Assembly (NCBI GenBank): GCA_944325245.1
Contig: CALUZM010000012.1
Location: forward strand, 1-43,271
Direction: 5' to 3'
Source of the DNA: an uncultured Massilimicrobiota sp.
GTDB taxonomy: Bacteria; Bacillota_I; Bacilli_A; Erysipelotrichales; Coprobacillaceae
DNA: 43,271 bases
Position 1 is the stretch's first letter, and each line of letters starts with the position of its first letter. Under the pieces are notes generated by a model. That model had not been told where the DNA came from, made no database searches, and worked only from the letters and a program-made list of their open reading frames with translations. The translations under genes and the position numbers were made by a program. Below, piece after piece: positions 1-10,834 of this stretch.

Positions 1-236
1 CGTCTTACTTTTAATTCAAGTACAGGCATAATATTGTTGATTGCTTGATCAAATACTTCCATTGCAGGATTTCCAGTTTTTGCTTCAACTTTTTTAAATG
101 CTTCATATAAGATGTTTTGTGCAACACCTTTTTTACCATCAAGCATAATATTGTTAATTAATTTTGTTACTACCTTAGAGTTATAAATTGGATCTGGTAG
201 TACATCTCTTTTTGCTACACGTCCTCTTCTTGACAT
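1..236 (-). CDS. rpsG: 30S ribosomal protein S7, 5' part (cut by window edge)
   Basis: The reading frame starts at ATG 236 and runs off the left edge, giving the first 78 residues of ribosomal protein S7. It opens [20 protein letters not shown] and continues through the VTKLINN-MLDGKK-A segment typical of the S7 N-terminus. S7 binds the 3' major domain of 16S rRNA and nucleates assembly of the small-subunit head. A TCCTCC complement (AGGAGGA on the coding strand) lies just upstream of the start. The gene follows rpsL by 19 bases, the usual order of the str operon (rpsL-rpsG-fusA-tuf), so fusA probably follows outside the window. Identification is firm; only the 3' end is missing. Confidence 0.96.
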   Translation of the reverse strand, partial: MSRRGRVAKRDVLPDPIYNSKVVTKLINNIMLDGKKGVAQNILYEAFKKVEAKTGNPAMEVFDQAINNIMPVLELKVR

Positions 237-255
237 CAGTTTTTCCTCCTATCTC

Positions 256-669
256 TTATTTTTTAGGTTTTTTAGCTCCATAACGAGAGCGTCCTTGCAT
301 ACGATCTTTTACACCAGCACAGTCCATAGTACCACGAATAATATGATAACGAACCCCTGGTAAGTCCTTAACACGTCCTCCACGAATTAACACAACGCTG
401 TGTTCCTGTAAGTTGTGCCCAATTCCTGGAATATATGCTGTAACTTCCATTCCGTTTGATAAACGAACACGGGCATATTTACGTAAAGCCGAGTTAGGTT
501 TCTTTGGTGTCATAGTGGCAACACGAGTACAAACTCCACGTTTTTGAGGTGAACTAATATTAGTTGGTTTTTTTAATAATGAGTTGTAACCTCTATTTAA
601 CGCAGGTGATTTTGATTTAGATGTTTTTTCACTACGTCCTTTTCTGACTAATTGATTAATTGTAGGCAT
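256..669 (-). CDS. rpsL: 30S ribosomal protein S12
   Basis: This encodes S12 (137 residues), the decoding-centre protein of the small subunit. The signature [10 protein letters not shown] is at about residues 55-64 and the [14 protein letters not shown] block at about 96-109. The lysines that mutate in streptomycin resistance (K57 and K101 here) are wild type. The frame stays open 16 codons further upstream to 717, but the family start [10 protein letters not shown] is preceded by an AAAGGAG ribosome site, so I start at 669. The length is normal for Firmicutes, which have a short insertion relative to E. coli. It is the first gene of the str operon; a consensus promoter lies about 100 bases upstream. 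Confidence 0.97.
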   Translation of the reverse strand: MPTINQLVRKGRSEKTSKSKSPALNRGYNSLLKKPTNISSPQKRGVCTRVATMTPKKPNSALRKYARVRLSNGMEVTAYIPGIGHNLQEHSVVLIRGGRVKDLPGVRYHIIRGTMDCAGVKDRMQGRSRYGAKKPKK

Positions 670-761
670 GTTTTTCTCCTTTCCTTTCTTCTTAACACAC
701 AATTCCGGGTGTTTCATTTTTCAATGAGATAAAATGCACTCATCACTGAGTACCGAAAGCA

Positions 762-790
762 ATTATATATGACAAATTCCATAAAGTCAA
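762..790 (-). promoter_or_regulatory. Housekeeping promoter of the str operon (rpsL-rpsG)
   Basis: On the minus strand there is TTGACT (790-785), a 17-base spacer and TATAAT (767-762). This is almost a perfect sigma-A promoter. It lies downstream of the rpoC terminator and about 95 bases before rpsL, so the str operon starts here independently of rpoBC. Confidence 0.85.
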
Positions 791-813
791 CACTTTTTTT
801 GCAAATATAAACA

Positions 814-852
814 TAAGAAAAACAAGATTCTCAAATATTTAAGAATCTTGTT
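814..852 (-). terminator. Rho-independent terminator of rpoBC
   Basis: After the rpoC stop the minus strand carries AACAAGATTCT, a loop of about 10 bases, AGAATCTTGTT and a T-rich tail. The 11-bp stem sits between rpoC and the str promoter, closing the rpoB-rpoC unit. Confidence 0.85.
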
Positions 853-860
853 TTTTTATT

Positions 861-3800
861 TTATTCTGCACTTAAGAATTCTTCATCAGTATCAGTGCTT
901 AATAAGCTTTCAGATAAAGTTTCAGCTTCTAATTTTTCAGCTTCTTCTAATTCTTTTTCCTTACGTGCTTCTTCTAATTCTCTCGCAATCGTTTCAGGTG
1001 ATTTTAAAGGTCCTCTTAAACCTGTACCTGCTGGTATTAACTTACCAATGATAACATTTTCTTTAAGTCCTCTTAATTCATCCACTTTTCCTTTGATTGC
1101 AGCATCAGTTAAGATTTTTGTAGTTTCCTGGAATGAAGCTGCAGATAAGAATGATTCTGTTTCAAGTGATGCTTTTGTAATTCCTAAAAGAATTGGTCTT
1201 GCGACTGCAGGATGTTTACCTTGTTTGAGAACTTCTTTATTTAATTCAGTAAATCTCTGAACATTGATATGTGTTCCAGGTAATGCTCCAGTATCTCCAC
1301 CTTCAACAATTCTCATCTTCTTTAACATCTGATGAATGATAACTTCGATATGTTTATCAGAAATTTCGATACCTTGTAAACGATAGACTTTCTGAACTTC
1401 TTTTAAGATATAATTTTCAACTGCTTTCACATCAGCAACAGCTAATAATTCTTTTGGATCAATAGATCCTTCAGTAATCTTAGAACCAATACCTACTTCA
1501 TCACCAACAGAAACTCTTAATTTTGCTCCATAAGGTGTTAAATAGCTCTTTGTTTCTAATAAGTTTGAAACAACAACTTCTGCTCTACCATTGTTATCAA
1601 TGATGTTAGAAACTTCACCATCAATTTCAGAAATGATAGATTTTGCTTTTGGATTTCTTGCTTCAAATAACTCTTGAATACGTGGTAACCCCTGAGTGAT
1701 ATCTGCTCCACCAGCAACTCCACCCATGTGGAATGTACGCATTGTTAACTGTGTACCAGGTTCACCGATAGATTGTGCTGCCATAATACCAATAGCTTCA
1801 CCAAGTTCAACCTGTTCTCCAGTCGCTAAGTTACGACCATAACATTTTCTACAGATTCCATTTTTCGCTTTACATCCGAAAATAGATCTGATTTCTACTT
1901 CTTTAATTCCAGCATCAGTGATAGCTTTGGCAATTGGTTCATCAATCATTTCACCAGCGCGCACAAGAACTTCTCCTGTTTCTGGATGAGAAATATCTTT
2001 TTGTGAATAACGTCCCACAAGACGGTCATATAATGGAACAATAACAGAGTTGTCAGAAGTATTGTATAATTCTGTAACAACAAATCCCTGATCCGTACCA
2101 CAATCATCTTCAGTGACAATGACTTCTTGAGCAACATCAACCAAACGTCTTGTTAAGTATCCTGAATCGGCTGTCTTTAACGCTGTATCGGTAGATCCTT
2201 TACGGGCACCATGTGTAGAGATGAAGAATTCAGATGCTGTTAAACCTTCTCTAAATGAAGATTTGATAGGCAACTCAATTGTTTCACCTTTTGGATTTGA
2301 CATCAATCCACGCATACCAACAAGCTGCGTAAAGTTAGAAATATTACCACGGGCACCTGAATCAGACATAATGAAGATTGGATTACGATCATCAGCTTCG
2401 AACTCATCTTTAACGACAGCCTGAACCTGATCTTTGACAGATTCCCATAACTTAATAACGATATTATGTCTTTCTTCATCAGTGATTTTTCCTTTACGAT
2501 ATAATTTCTTAATCACTTCAAGTTTTTCATCAGCTTCATCAAATAAAACATATTTACTTTGAGGAACCTGAATATCATAAACTGATACAGTAATACCAGC
2601 AATTGTAGAATAATAGAATCCTTGATCTTTCAATTTATCCAACATAGCTGTTGTATCACTAATTTTTGTTGGATCGAACATAGCATTGATAATATTTCCT
2701 AAAGCTTTTTTACCTAAAGGCTTAATTAGTGGTTGAGCTTTAATATGTGCCTTAATATCAGTTCCCATTGGCACAAAATATTTATCAGGTGTTCCATCTA
2801 AATTTTCTTTACTAGAATCATTAATGAATGGGAAAGCTCCATCAAAGATCTGATTGAAAATAATTTTACCAACACTTGTAATCAAATAACTATTGTTTTG
2901 TTCTTCTGTAAATGTTTTGTTCTTTAAAGATTTTCCTCTAATAGCAACTCTTGTATGCAAATGAACAGTCTTTGCATCATAAGCCATTAAAACTTCATTT
3001 ACATCAGCAAATACAGTTCCTTCTCCAACAGCTCCTTCATCTTCCAATGTTAAGTAATAGTTACCTAACACCATGTCCTGAGATGGTGTAACGATTGGTT
3101 TTCCATCTTTTGGACCAAGGATGTTGTGAGAACCTAACATTAACTGTCTTGCTTCCTGAATAGCTTCTTCTCCTAATGGAACGTGAACTGCCATCTGGTC
3201 ACCATCAAAGTCAGCGTTGAACGCTGGACATACTAATGGGTGCAAACGAATAGCACGTCCTTCAACCAATTTTGGTTCGAAAGCCTGAATCCCTAATCTA
3301 TGCAATGTAGGGGCACGGTTCAATAAGACTGGATGTTCTTTAATGACTTCTTCAACGATTGGCCAAATCACATCATCCATCTTATCAATGAGTCTTTCAG
3401 CAGCTTTGATATTTGTCGCAATCTGCTCTCTGACTAATCCACTAATAACAAATGGTTTAAATAAGTTTAGAGCCATTTCACGTGGAATTCCACATTGGTA
3501 CATTTTTAAGTCTGGACCAACAGCGATAACTGAACGTCCTGAATAGTCAACACGTTTTCCAAGTAAGTTTTGACGGAAACGTCCCTGTTTACCTTTTAAC
3601 GTATGGCTTAATGATTTTAATGGTCTTCCTCCAGCACCAGTAATTGGTTTAGAACGACGTCCATTATCAATCAAAGCATCAACTGCTTCCTGTAACATAC
3701 GTTTTTCATTTTGCACAATGATTGATGGTGTCCCAAGTTCTAATAATTTCTTTAAACGATTATTACGTGTAATGACACGACGATATAAATCATTCAAATC

Positions 3801-4556
3801 ACTTGTCGCAAAACGTCCACCATCCAATTGAAGCATTGGTCTTAAATCAGGTGGAATAACTGGAAGCACATCTAGAATCATCCATTCAGGCTGATTATGT
3901 GAAGTTCTAAAAGCTTCAATAGCTTCTAGTCTCTTCAACAATTTAGAACGTCTTTGTCCTTGTGCTTCTTTTAAATCTTTAGTCACTGATTCAAATTCTT
4001 CATCTAAATCAACTTTTTGAAGTAAGATTTTAATTGCTTCTGCCCCAGTTTTTGCTTCAAACTGATGACCAAATTTTTCATAACAGTTACGATAATCTCT
4101 TTCAGATAAAACTTGTTTATATTCTAAAGGTGTACTTCCTTTATCAGTAACAACATAAGAAACGAAATAAATGATTTCTTCAAGTTGTTTTGGTGACATA
4201 TCAAGAATCAGACCCATTCTTGATGGAATACCCTTTAAGTACCAGATATGAGCAACTGGAGTCGCAAGTTCAATATGTCCCATACGTTCACGACGTACAG
4301 ATGATTTTGTAACTTCAACACCACAACGATCACAGATTACGCCTTTATATCTGACTTTCTTATATTTACCACAGCTACATTCCCAATCCTTAGATGGTCC
4401 AAAGATTCTTTCACAGAATAGACCATCTTTTTCAGGTTTTTGAGAACGATAATTAATAGTTTCAGGTTTTTTAACTTCACCATAAGACCATTCACGAATT
4501 TTTTCTGGAGAAGCTAATCCAATTTGGATTGCTGAAAAGTTATTGACATCTGCCAT
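861..4556 (-). CDS. rpoC: DNA-directed RNA polymerase subunit beta'
   Basis: This is the beta' subunit of RNA polymerase (1231 residues). Near the N-terminus the zinc site is visible as C60, C62, C75 and C78 (ECSCGKY ... CDRCGVE). The catalytic [12 protein letters not shown] motif that holds the active-site Mg2+ is at about residue 450. The trigger-loop region carries the [18 protein letters not shown] motif and a second zinc site is seen as [14 protein letters not shown]. Length and domain order match Firmicutes RpoC. The C-terminus ends in an acidic, Glu-rich tail. It starts 13 bases after the rpoB stop with its own GGAGGAAA site, and is followed by a terminator. Identification is certain. 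Confidence 0.99.
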   Translation of the reverse strand: MADVNNFSAIQIGLASPEKIREWSYGEVKKPETINYRSQKPEKDGLFCERIFGPSKDWECSCGKYKKVRYKGVICDRCGVEVTKSSVRRERMGHIELATPVAHIWYLKGIPSRMGLILDMSPKQLEEIIYFVSYVVTDKGSTPLEYKQVLSERDYRNCYEKFGHQFEAKTGAEAIKILLQKVDLDEEFESVTKDLKEAQGQRRSKLLKRLEAIEAFRTSHNQPEWMILDVLPVIPPDLRPMLQLDGGRFATSDLNDLYRRVITRNNRLKKLLELGTPSIIVQNEKRMLQEAVDALIDNGRRSKPITGAGGRPLKSLSHTLKGKQGRFRQNLLGKRVDYSGRSVIAVGPDLKMYQCGIPREMALNLFKPFVISGLVREQIATNIKAAERLIDKMDDVIWPIVEEVIKEHPVLLNRAPTLHRLGIQAFEPKLVEGRAIRLHPLVCPAFNADFDGDQMAVHVPLGEEAIQEARQLMLGSHNILGPKDGKPIVTPSQDMVLGNYYLTLEDEGAVGEGTVFADVNEVLMAYDAKTVHLHTRVAIRGKSLKNKTFTEEQNNSYLITSVGKIIFNQIFDGAFPFINDSSKENLDGTPDKYFVPMGTDIKAHIKAQPLIKPLGKKALGNIINAMFDPTKISDTTAMLDKLKDQGFYYSTIAGITVSVYDIQVPQSKYVLFDEADEKLEVIKKLYRKGKITDEERHNIVIKLWESVKDQVQAVVKDEFEADDRNPIFIMSDSGARGNISNFTQLVGMRGLMSNPKGETIELPIKSSFREGLTASEFFISTHGARKGSTDTALKTADSGYLTRRLVDVAQEVIVTEDDCGTDQGFVVTELYNTSDNSVIVPLYDRLVGRYSQKDISHPETGEVLVRAGEMIDEPIAKAITDAGIKEVEIRSIFGCKAKNGICRKCYGRNLATGEQVELGEAIGIMAAQSIGEPGTQLTMRTFHMGGVAGGADITQGLPRIQELFEARNPKAKSIISEIDGEVSNIIDNNGRAEVVVSNLLETKSYLTPYGAKLRVSVGDEVGIGSKITEGSIDPKELLAVADVKAVENYILKEVQKVYRLQGIEISDKHIEVIIHQMLKKMRIVEGGDTGALPGTHINVQRFTELNKEVLKQGKHPAVARPILLGITKASLETESFLSAASFQETTKILTDAAIKGKVDELRGLKENVIIGKLIPAGTGLRGPLKSPETIARELEEARKEKELEEAEKLEAETLSESLLSTDTDEEFLSAE

Positions 4557-4569
4557 TCATTGTTTCCTC

Positions 4570-7500
4570 CTATTCTTCGTTACTTTCTTCTTCATCATCA
4601 GTGAAGAGTTCATCAATTGCAGAATCCAAATCATCAAATGATTCTTCATCTTCTGAGAAATCACCTTCTGCCTCAGCTACTTCTTCTTGAGTCACTTCTG
4701 GCTTTTCAGGAGTTGTATCAATTGAAGTTGGGAAACGACGTTCTTCATCTTCAATCTTTCTTGCGTCAATTTCATGACCATCTTTATCTAACATACGAAT
4801 ATCTAAGGCTAAAGCCTGTAATTCTTTTGTTAAAACTCTAAATGATTCAGGCAATCCAGGTTCAGGTAATTTTTGTCCTTTGACAATGGCTTCATAAGTT
4901 TTGACACGTCCAACAACATCATCAGACTTCACAGTTAAGATTTCTCTTAATGTATATGCAGCACCATAAGCTTCAAGTGCCCAAACTTCCATTTCACCAA
5001 ATCTTTGTCCACCATTTTGAGCCTTACCACCAAGAGGCTGTTGTGTGACTAATGAATATGGTCCAACTGATCTCGCATGTAATTTGTCATCAACCATGTG
5101 AGCTAATTTGATCATGTACATAACACCAACTGAAATATTTGAATCAAAATATTCACCAGTTTTTCCAGAAATAACAGGTTGTTTACCATCTACTGACATT
5201 CCTGCTTCTTTCATAATATCTTCTAGATCTTTTGAATTAATACCATCAAAGGCAGGTGTTGCAAAGTACAATCCTAATTCTCTAGCAGCATAACCTAAAT
5301 GTAATTCCAATACCTGTCCGATATTCATACGAGATGGAACCCCTAATGGATTCAACATGATATCAAGAATTGTTCCATCTTCTAAGTGTGGCATATCTTC
5401 AATTGGTAAGATTTTAGAAATAACCCCTTTGTTACCATGGCGTCCTGCCATTTTATCTCCTTCAGAAATCTTACGTTTTTGAACGATATAAACTTTGACT
5501 ACTTTATTAACACCAGGTTGTAATTCATCTCCATTTTTTCTAGAGAAAACTTTAATATCATGAACAATACCAGCACCACCATGAGGAACTCTTAATGAAT
5601 TATCTTTAACTTCTCTTGATTTTTCACCAAAGATAGCTAATAAAAGTTTTTCTTCAGCAGATAATTCAGCTTGTCCCTTAGGTGTGACTTTTCCAACTAA
5701 GATATCCCCTTCTTTCACTTCAGCACCAATCATAATGATACCTTCGCTATTTAAGTTTTTACGGGCATCTTCTCCAACGTTTGGAATATCTCTTGTAATT
5801 TCTTCAGGGCCTAATTTTGTATCACGACATTCAATACTATATTCTTCAATATGGATAGATGTATAAACATCTTCTTTGACTAATCTTTCAGACATAATAA
5901 CGGCATCTTCATAGTTATATCCATTCCATGTCATGAAACCAACCAATACGTTTTGTCCTAAGGCTAATTCACCTTGTTCCATAGAAGGACCATCAGCTAA
6001 AATTTCACCTTTAACAACTTTATCTCCAACTTTCACAATTGGTTTATGATTAATACAAGTTCCCGCATTTGAAATCGCGAATTTTGTTAAACGATATTTA
6101 TGTGGACCTGTATCTTCTTCCACAATAATTTTCTTAGCATCTACATAAGTGACAATACCATCTTTTTTAGCGACAACTGCAGCTCCAGAGTCTCTAGCAG
6201 CCTGATATTCCATACCAGTTCCAACAAATGGTGTATGTGGATTTAATAAAGGTACGGCCTGACGTTGCATGTTGGCACCCATCAAGGCACGAGTGGCATC
6301 GTCGTTTTCCAGGAATGGAATACATGAAGTTGCAACAGAGACAATCTGTTTTGGAGAAATATCAATGAAATCAACTTCTTCTGGTTTGGCCATAATGTTT
6401 TCACCTAAATGACGGGCAATAACCTGTTCATCAAGGATTTTTCCATTTTCATCCTGTTGCACTTTAGCTTGCGCAATAACATAATTCTTTTCTTCATCAG
6501 CTGTTAAATAACGCACATCATTTTCATTAATAACACTATGATTGACTTTACGATATGGTGTTTCAATAAATCCATATTTGTTTATTTTTGCATAAGAAGC
6601 AAGTGTAGAAATTAACCCGATATTTGGACCTTCAGGTGTTTCGATTGGACAGATACGACCATAGTGAGATGCATGGACGTCACGCACTTCGTATCCAGCA
6701 CGGTCTCTTGATAAACCACCTGGTCCTAATGCTGATAAACGACGTTTATTTGTCAATTCGGCTAATGGGTTAATCTGATCCATGAACTGAGAAAGCTGAG
6801 ATGATGAGAAAAATTCCTTCATAGCGGCAGTTAATGGACGAATATTTGTCAGTGACTGTGGTGTGACACTATCAATTTCAGACAATGACATTCTTTCTTT
6901 CACGACTCTTTCCATTCTTGATAAACCAATTCTAAACTGATTTTGAATCAATTCACCTACTGAACGGACACGTCTATTTCCTAAATGATCAATATCATCT
7001 AATAAACCAATACGACTCATTAAGTTGACTCTATCGTCACTTGCTAAATCTAATGAATTATAAATATCCACAAGATTCAACATATATGAATAAGCTGCAA
7101 TCATATCAGAAATTGTAATATATTTACAATCTAATGATAAATCAGTTCCGACAACTTTCATCTTTTTTGATTTTGTTTCATCAACATAAACTTCCAATAC
7201 TTGTACACGTCCATGTGATCTTAAAAAATCATTTGTTTTGATTTCTACTGTGTGAGCTCCGGCTTGGAAAACAGGCGCTAAAAGATCCACTTTATCCTTC
7301 GTTAATAAAGTTCCTTCTTTCATCACAACATTTCCATCAACATCTATAACATCCTGAGCTAAAACACGGTTTGTAATTCTATCTAATAAACTCAATTTTT
7401 TTCCAAGTTTAAAACGTCCTGCACGCGCAAGATCATATCTCTTTGCATCAAAAAATCTTGTATACAGTAAAGTGTTAGCTCCCTCTAACGTTGCAGGCTC

Positions 7501-8229
7501 TCCTGGTCTTAATTTATTGTAAATCTCAATCAAAGCCTCATCGGTATTATGAGTTGTATCTTTTGCTAAGGTATTTCTAATAAACTCATGATCCCCTAAC
7601 ACTTCAATGATATCTTCATCGCTACTTAATCCCAATGCACGCAATAAAATAGTTCCAGGAATTTTACGTGTACGATCAATACGCACATTTAAAACATCCT
7701 TGGCATCATTTTCAAATTCAAGCCAAGTTCCTCTTGAAGGAATCATACTTCCTGTAAATACTGTCTTTCCACTTTTATCCATTGCATCTGCAAAATATGC
7801 ACCTGGAGAACGTACTAACTGAGAAACAATAACACGTTCAGCCCCATTAATGATAAAAGTTCCAGCATCTGTCATTAATGGAAAATCTCCCATAAACACT
7901 TCATTTTCTTTGATTTCACCAGTTCCGTTATTCACTAAACGTAAAGTTGCACGAATAGGAGCAGAATAATTTGCATCTCTATCCTTTGCTTCATCTACTG
8001 AATACTTTGGCTCATCAAAACGGCAATCAACAAACTCTAATGTCAGAGTTTCGTTAAAATTGCTAATAGGATAAACATCGTTAAAAACTTCTTTAATACC
8101 TTCGTTCTTAAACCATTCATAAGAATTTGTCTGGATTTCTACTAAATTAGGTAGTTCCAAAGACCCACTAATTCTTGAATAATTACGACGATTAATACGA
8201 CTTTTTGCCTGAGTTACATTTTTTTCCAA
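4570..8229 (-). CDS. rpoB: DNA-directed RNA polymerase subunit beta
   Basis: This is the beta subunit of RNA polymerase (1219 residues from the chosen start). Fork loop 2 and the rifampicin pocket read [20 protein letters not shown], followed by [11 protein letters not shown] and, further on, [11 protein letters not shown]. The position equal to E. coli His526 is Asn here (codon 6750-6748). No ATG fits. Two TTG codons are possible, at 8250 and 8229, each with a GGAG site about 10 bases upstream. I chose 8229 because it leaves 13 residues before the RRNYSRI segment, close to the B. subtilis protein, which also starts with TTG. The C-terminus ends in a long acidic tail. rpoC follows by 13 bases. 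Confidence 0.98.
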   Translation of the reverse strand: MEKNVTQAKSRINRRNYSRISGSLELPNLVEIQTNSYEWFKNEGIKEVFNDVYPISNFNETLTLEFVDCRFDEPKYSVDEAKDRDANYSAPIRATLRLVNNGTGEIKENEVFMGDFPLMTDAGTFIINGAERVIVSQLVRSPGAYFADAMDKSGKTVFTGSMIPSRGTWLEFENDAKDVLNVRIDRTRKIPGTILLRALGLSSDEDIIEVLGDHEFIRNTLAKDTTHNTDEALIEIYNKLRPGEPATLEGANTLLYTRFFDAKRYDLARAGRFKLGKKLSLLDRITNRVLAQDVIDVDGNVVMKEGTLLTKDKVDLLAPVFQAGAHTVEIKTNDFLRSHGRVQVLEVYVDETKSKKMKVVGTDLSLDCKYITISDMIAAYSYMLNLVDIYNSLDLASDDRVNLMSRIGLLDDIDHLGNRRVRSVGELIQNQFRIGLSRMERVVKERMSLSEIDSVTPQSLTNIRPLTAAMKEFFSSSQLSQFMDQINPLAELTNKRRLSALGPGGLSRDRAGYEVRDVHASHYGRICPIETPEGPNIGLISTLASYAKINKYGFIETPYRKVNHSVINENDVRYLTADEEKNYVIAQAKVQQDENGKILDEQVIARHLGENIMAKPEEVDFIDISPKQIVSVATSCIPFLENDDATRALMGANMQRQAVPLLNPHTPFVGTGMEYQAARDSGAAVVAKKDGIVTYVDAKKIIVEEDTGPHKYRLTKFAISNAGTCINHKPIVKVGDKVVKGEILADGPSMEQGELALGQNVLVGFMTWNGYNYEDAVIMSERLVKEDVYTSIHIEEYSIECRDTKLGPEEITRDIPNVGEDARKNLNSEGIIMIGAEVKEGDILVGKVTPKGQAELSAEEKLLLAIFGEKSREVKDNSLRVPHGGAGIVHDIKVFSRKNGDELQPGVNKVVKVYIVQKRKISEGDKMAGRHGNKGVISKILPIEDMPHLEDGTILDIMLNPLGVPSRMNIGQVLELHLGYAARELGLYFATPAFDGINSKDLEDIMKEAGMSVDGKQPVISGKTGEYFDSNISVGVMYMIKLAHMVDDKLHARSVGPYSLVTQQPLGGKAQNGGQRFGEMEVWALEAYGAAYTLREILTVKSDDVVGRVKTYEAIVKGQKLPEPGLPESFRVLTKELQALALDIRMLDKDGHEIDARKIEDEERRFPTSIDTTPEKPEVTQEEVAEAEGDFSEDEESFDDLDSAIDELFTDDEEESNEE

Positions 8230-8279
8230 GCCCGCTTCACTCCTTATCAATTATCTCTATCTCCTTTTTTAAAGCAAGC

Positions 8280-8397
8280 AAAAAACACTGCTTTTATATA
8301 TGAGTAGGCATTTTATTATACTAGCATAGAGGCTAATTGAAGTCAATACCAAATCAAAAATTTCAAAATAAGTTTTTTAAACTCCAAAAGCAGTGTT
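8280..8397 (-). terminator. Split terminator-like inverted repeat enclosing the rpoB promoter
   Basis: The minus strand carries AACACTGCTTTT (8397-8386, overlapping the ybxB stop codon). Its exact complement AAAAGCAGTG and a run of six T occur about 90 bases later (8295-8280). Stem plus T-run look like an intrinsic terminator with a very long loop, and the rpoB promoter lies in that loop. Only read-through RNA from ybxB would carry both arms. Function is inferred. Confidence 0.45.
8318..8346 (-). promoter_or_regulatory. Promoter of rpoB with extended -10
   Basis: The minus strand reads TTGACT (8346-8341), a 17-base spacer, then TGC-TAGTAT, an extended -10 at 8326-8318. It lies about 90 bases before rpoB, inside the interval bounded by a perfect 12-bp inverted repeat (8284-8295 and 8386-8397). 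Confidence 0.75.
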
Positions 8398-8989
8398 ATT
8401 TGACTGATTTCAATATAAAATATCCTTTATCGCGTCTGATGATTTCACAATTTCCAAAAACTTCCCCCATTTTTTTCTTAGCCGAAGGTGCTCCCTGTTT
8501 CTTTTGAATGACAACAATCAATTCACCATGATCATTTAAATAATCATAAGCTTTTTCTAAAATTTCAAAAACAACTTTTTTCCCAGCTCTAATAGGAGGA
8601 TTGGAAACAATAATATCAAACTTAGAATGAACGTCTTGATAAATATCACTTTTATAAGATCTAATATGATCTTCATGATTTAATTGAATAGATTCATTAG
8701 CTAAAGCAACAGCTCGTTCATTCACATCAACCATTTCAACATTTAACCATGGATATTCTTTTTTGAGTGACAAACCTAAAGTTCCATATCCACATCCCAC
8801 ATCCAATAATGTCTTTTGTGTTTTTTGAACATCCATGCTATCCAGTAGCACACGTGAACCATAGTCAACACGTGTTTTTGAAAAAACGCCGATATCACTG
8901 ACAAAAACAAGATGATGATTACGATATTGAAAAGGAATCTTTGTTTTTTCTGATTTTAAATCTGTATTATTTGTATAATAATGTGGCAT
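8396..8989 (-). CDS. ybxB: Class I SAM-dependent methyltransferase, YbxB/RsmC-like
   Basis: A 197-residue methyltransferase. The SAM-binding motif I is DVGCGYGTLGLSL at about residues 62-74 and the catalytic-type motif is SNPPIRAGKK at about 129-138, the N-P-P-[IF] signature of the RsmC/YbxB group that methylates guanine N2 in 16S rRNA. E. coli RsmC is a longer two-domain protein; this has only the catalytic domain, like B. subtilis YbxB. The place between rplL and rpoB is the same as ybxB in Bacillus, which supports orthology. It follows the rplL terminator by about 15 bases and has an AGGAG site but no obvious own promoter, so expression probably relies on read-through. The exact target base is inferred. 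Confidence 0.85.
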   Translation of the reverse strand: MPHYYTNNTDLKSEKTKIPFQYRNHHLVFVSDIGVFSKTRVDYGSRVLLDSMDVQKTQKTLLDVGCGYGTLGLSLKKEYPWLNVEMVDVNERAVALANESIQLNHEDHIRSYKSDIYQDVHSKFDIIVSNPPIRAGKKVVFEILEKAYDYLNDHGELIVVIQKKQGAPSAKKKMGEVFGNCEIIRRDKGYFILKSVK

Positions 8990-9004
8990 ATCTGATTCTC
9001 CTAG

Positions 9005-9030
9005 TAAAAAAAGCCCTGAACAGGGCTTTT
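9005..9030 (-). terminator. Terminator after rplL
   Basis: The minus strand reads AAAAGCCCTG, two bases, CAGGGCTTTT and further T residues, about 16 bases after the rplL stop. It separates rplJ-rplL from ybxB and rpoBC and probably sets their lower output by partial read-through. Confidence 0.85.
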
Positions 9031-9046
9031 ATCTTGAAATTAGAAA

Positions 9047-9421
9047 TTATTTAACTTCTACAGTTGCACCAGCAGCTTCTAATTGTTCTTTAATCTTAGC
9101 TCCTTCTTCTGCAGGAATATCTTTCTTAATTTCAGCTGGAACTTTGTCAACTAATCCTTTAGCATCAACTAATCCTAATCCAGTGATTTCTCTTACAGCT
9201 TTGATAACTGCAACTTTAGTAGCACCAACATCAGTTAATGTTACAGTTACGTTAGCAGGAGCAGCATCTGCACCAGCAGCATCTCCACCAGCAACAACAG
9301 CTACAGGAGCAGCAGCAGTTACATCAAATTTTTCTTCGATCGCTTTTACTAAATCATTTAATTCTAAAATTGTAGCTTCTTCTAAATAAGCTAAGATATC
9401 TTCATGTGTTAATTTTGCCAT
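9047..9421 (-). CDS. rplL: 50S ribosomal protein L7/L12
   Basis: This is the acidic stalk protein L7/L12 (124 residues), which recruits GTPase translation factors to the ribosome. The N-terminal dimerisation helix ([24 protein letters not shown]) is followed by an Ala/Gly-rich hinge at about residues 36-55. The globular C-terminal domain carries the usual [20 protein letters not shown] segment that contacts EF-G and EF-Tu. The start has a GGAGGAAAA site. It lies 25 bases after rplJ, forming the classical L10-L12 pair, and is followed by a strong terminator. Confidence 0.98.
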   Translation of the reverse strand: MAKLTHEDILAYLEEATILELNDLVKAIEEKFDVTAAAPVAVVAGGDAAGADAAPANVTVTLTDVGATKVAVIKAVREITGLGLVDAKGLVDKVPAEIKKDIPAEEGAKIKEQLEAAGATVEVK

Positions 9422-9446
9422 TTTATTTTCCTCCGTTCATTTTTAA

Positions 9447-9962
9447 CTATTCAGCAGCTTCAGCTGCATCTCCACCTTTTGCATCAGCAACAGCTTGAAT
9501 AACTCTTGCCACTTTTGCAACAGGTTCTTTCATACATGCAAGTAACATTGAGTACATACCTTCACGATTAGGTAATTTTGCTACTGCCATAACTTCTTCT
9601 TTTGGTAAGAATTTACCTTCGATATAAGCAGCTTTGATTTGTAATGCTTCATGGTCTTTTGCAAAATCAGCTAAGATTCTTGCAGGAGCCACTGCATCAT
9701 CTTTACCAAACGCTAAAGCATTTGGACCAACAAGGTATTCTTCTAATTCGTTCATACCTTCTTGTTCAACAGCTCTTTGAACCAATGTGTTTTTATAAAC
9801 TTTAAATCCCACATTTTCAGCTCTTAAAGCTCTACGTAATTCAGTAACTTCAGCCACTGTTAATCCACGATATTCAACAACAACTGTTGATTGTGAAGCT
9901 TTTAACTGTTCACTAATTTCAGCAACAATCTGTTGTTTTGCTTCTAAGATTTCTTTTGACAT
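9447..9962 (-). CDS. rplJ: 50S ribosomal protein L10
   Basis: L10 (171 residues) anchors L7/L12 dimers to 23S rRNA as the base of the stalk. It opens MSKEILEAKQQIVAEISEQL and shows the VVEYRGLTVAEVTELRRALR core, with an Ala-rich C-terminal helix for L12 binding. The frame is open 19 codons further upstream (to 10019), but that part overlaps the structured L10 leader. The ATG at 9962 has an AGGAGGTG site 7 bases away, so I use it. The gene follows a leader RNA with a terminator hairpin, as expected for autoregulation by the L10-L12 complex. Confidence 0.97.
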   Translation of the reverse strand: MSKEILEAKQQIVAEISEQLKASQSTVVVEYRGLTVAEVTELRRALRAENVGFKVYKNTLVQRAVEQEGMNELEEYLVGPNALAFGKDDAVAPARILADFAKDHEALQIKAAYIEGKFLPKEEVMAVAKLPNREGMYSMLLACMKEPVAKVARVIQAVADAKGGDAAEAAE

Positions 9963-9994
9963 TGTTACACCTCCTATTGATTTTATATATGCAA

Positions 9995-10118
9995 CAATAT
10001 ATCCGTGAAAAACTCCCAAGACATAGTCGAGGGAGTTGTCAATTCTTTGACAATATCACCTCGGCAACTTCATTAAGGTTTCCCCGTTGCTGTCTACGGT
10101 ATATTGATTGCGACTTTT
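9995..10118 (-). ncRNA. Ribosomal protein L10 leader (autoregulatory 5' UTR)
   Basis: The 165-base gap between rplA and rplJ contains the conserved leader signature on the minus strand: ACCGTAGACAGCAACGGGG, then CCTTAATG and GCCGAGGTGATATTG. This matches the known Firmicutes L10 leader bound by L10-(L12)4. Downstream are TTGTCA-AAGAAT-TGACAA and an adjacent AACTCCC/GGGAGTT terminator hairpin, so control by transcription attenuation is likely. Assignment is from remembered consensus; a covariance search (RF00557) would confirm it. Confidence 0.85.
10005..10037 (-). terminator. Attenuator hairpin in the L10 leader
   Basis: The minus strand has AACTCCC (10037-10031), a 13-base loop, GGGAGTT (10017-10011) and TTTTTC. 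It lies between the L10-binding part of the leader and rplJ. A neighbouring hairpin (10036-10053) abuts its 5' arm and may compete with it. Confidence 0.7.
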
Positions 10119-10127
10119 TTATAGCTT

Positions 10128-10811
10128 CTATAAAGAAGCAACTTTAACTGAAGGACCCATAGTTGATGAAATCACAATATTCTTCATATAAGTCCCTTTT
10201 GCAGAAGATGGTTTAGATCTTAATAATAAGTCATAAACTGTTTTGAAGTTTTCTGCAATTTTTTCATCATCAAAAGATACTCTTCCGATTGGCATATGAA
10301 CATTACCATCTTTATCAGTACGGTAAGTTACTTTACCAGCTTTTGTTTCTTGAACTGCTTTAGCAACATCCATAGTTACAGTTCCAGTTTTAGGGTTAGG
10401 CATTAAACCTTTAGGACCTAAGATACGTCCTAATTTTCCTAATTCAGCCATCATATCAGGTGTAGCAATCATAACTTCGAAATCAAGCCATCCTTTTTGG
10501 ATTTCTTCTAAGATTTCTTTTCCACCTACAACATCAGCTCCAGCAGCTTTTGCTTCATCAAGCTTAGCTCCTTGAGTGACAACTAAAACTTTTTTAGTTT
10601 TACCTGTTCCATGTGGTAATACAACTGCACCACGTAATTGCTGATCAGCATGTCTTGTATCTAATCCTAATTTAAATACAACATCTACACTTGCATCAAA
10701 ATTGACTTTACTTGTTTTCTTTACTAAAGCAACTGCTTCATCAATAGGGTATGCTTTACCTTTTTCAATAAGAGCAGCGGCTTCTTGATATTTCTTACTT
10801 CTTTTAGCCAT
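10128..10811 (-). CDS. rplA: 50S ribosomal protein L1
   Basis: L1 (227 residues) forms the mobile L1 stalk of the 50S subunit and in many bacteria represses its own operon. The start [27 protein letters not shown] is typical, as are the [13 protein letters not shown] segment and the [19 protein letters not shown] signature at about residues 127-145. It lies 23 bases after rplK with an AGGAG site. The rplK leader contains a sequence like the L1 site in 23S rRNA (see 11288-11314). Confidence 0.98.
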   Translation of the reverse strand: MAKRSKKYQEAAALIEKGKAYPIDEAVALVKKTSKVNFDASVDVVFKLGLDTRHADQQLRGAVVLPHGTGKTKKVLVVTQGAKLDEAKAAGADVVGGKEILEEIQKGWLDFEVMIATPDMMAELGKLGRILGPKGLMPNPKTGTVTMDVAKAVQETKAGKVTYRTDKDGNVHMPIGRVSFDDEKIAENFKTVYDLLLRSKPSSAKGTYMKNIVISSTMGPSVKVASL

Positions 10812-10834
10812 TTTCTATTCTCCTCTTCATTAAA

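Noticed and set aside
670..717. 16-codon N-terminal extension of S12
   Set aside because: S12 always begins MPTINQL; the ribosome site lies just before that ATG, within the proposed extension.
848..1260. Plus-strand ORFs opposite rpoC and rpoB
   Set aside because: They are shadows of highly conserved genes, have no ribosome site and show low-complexity or Ser-rich translations.
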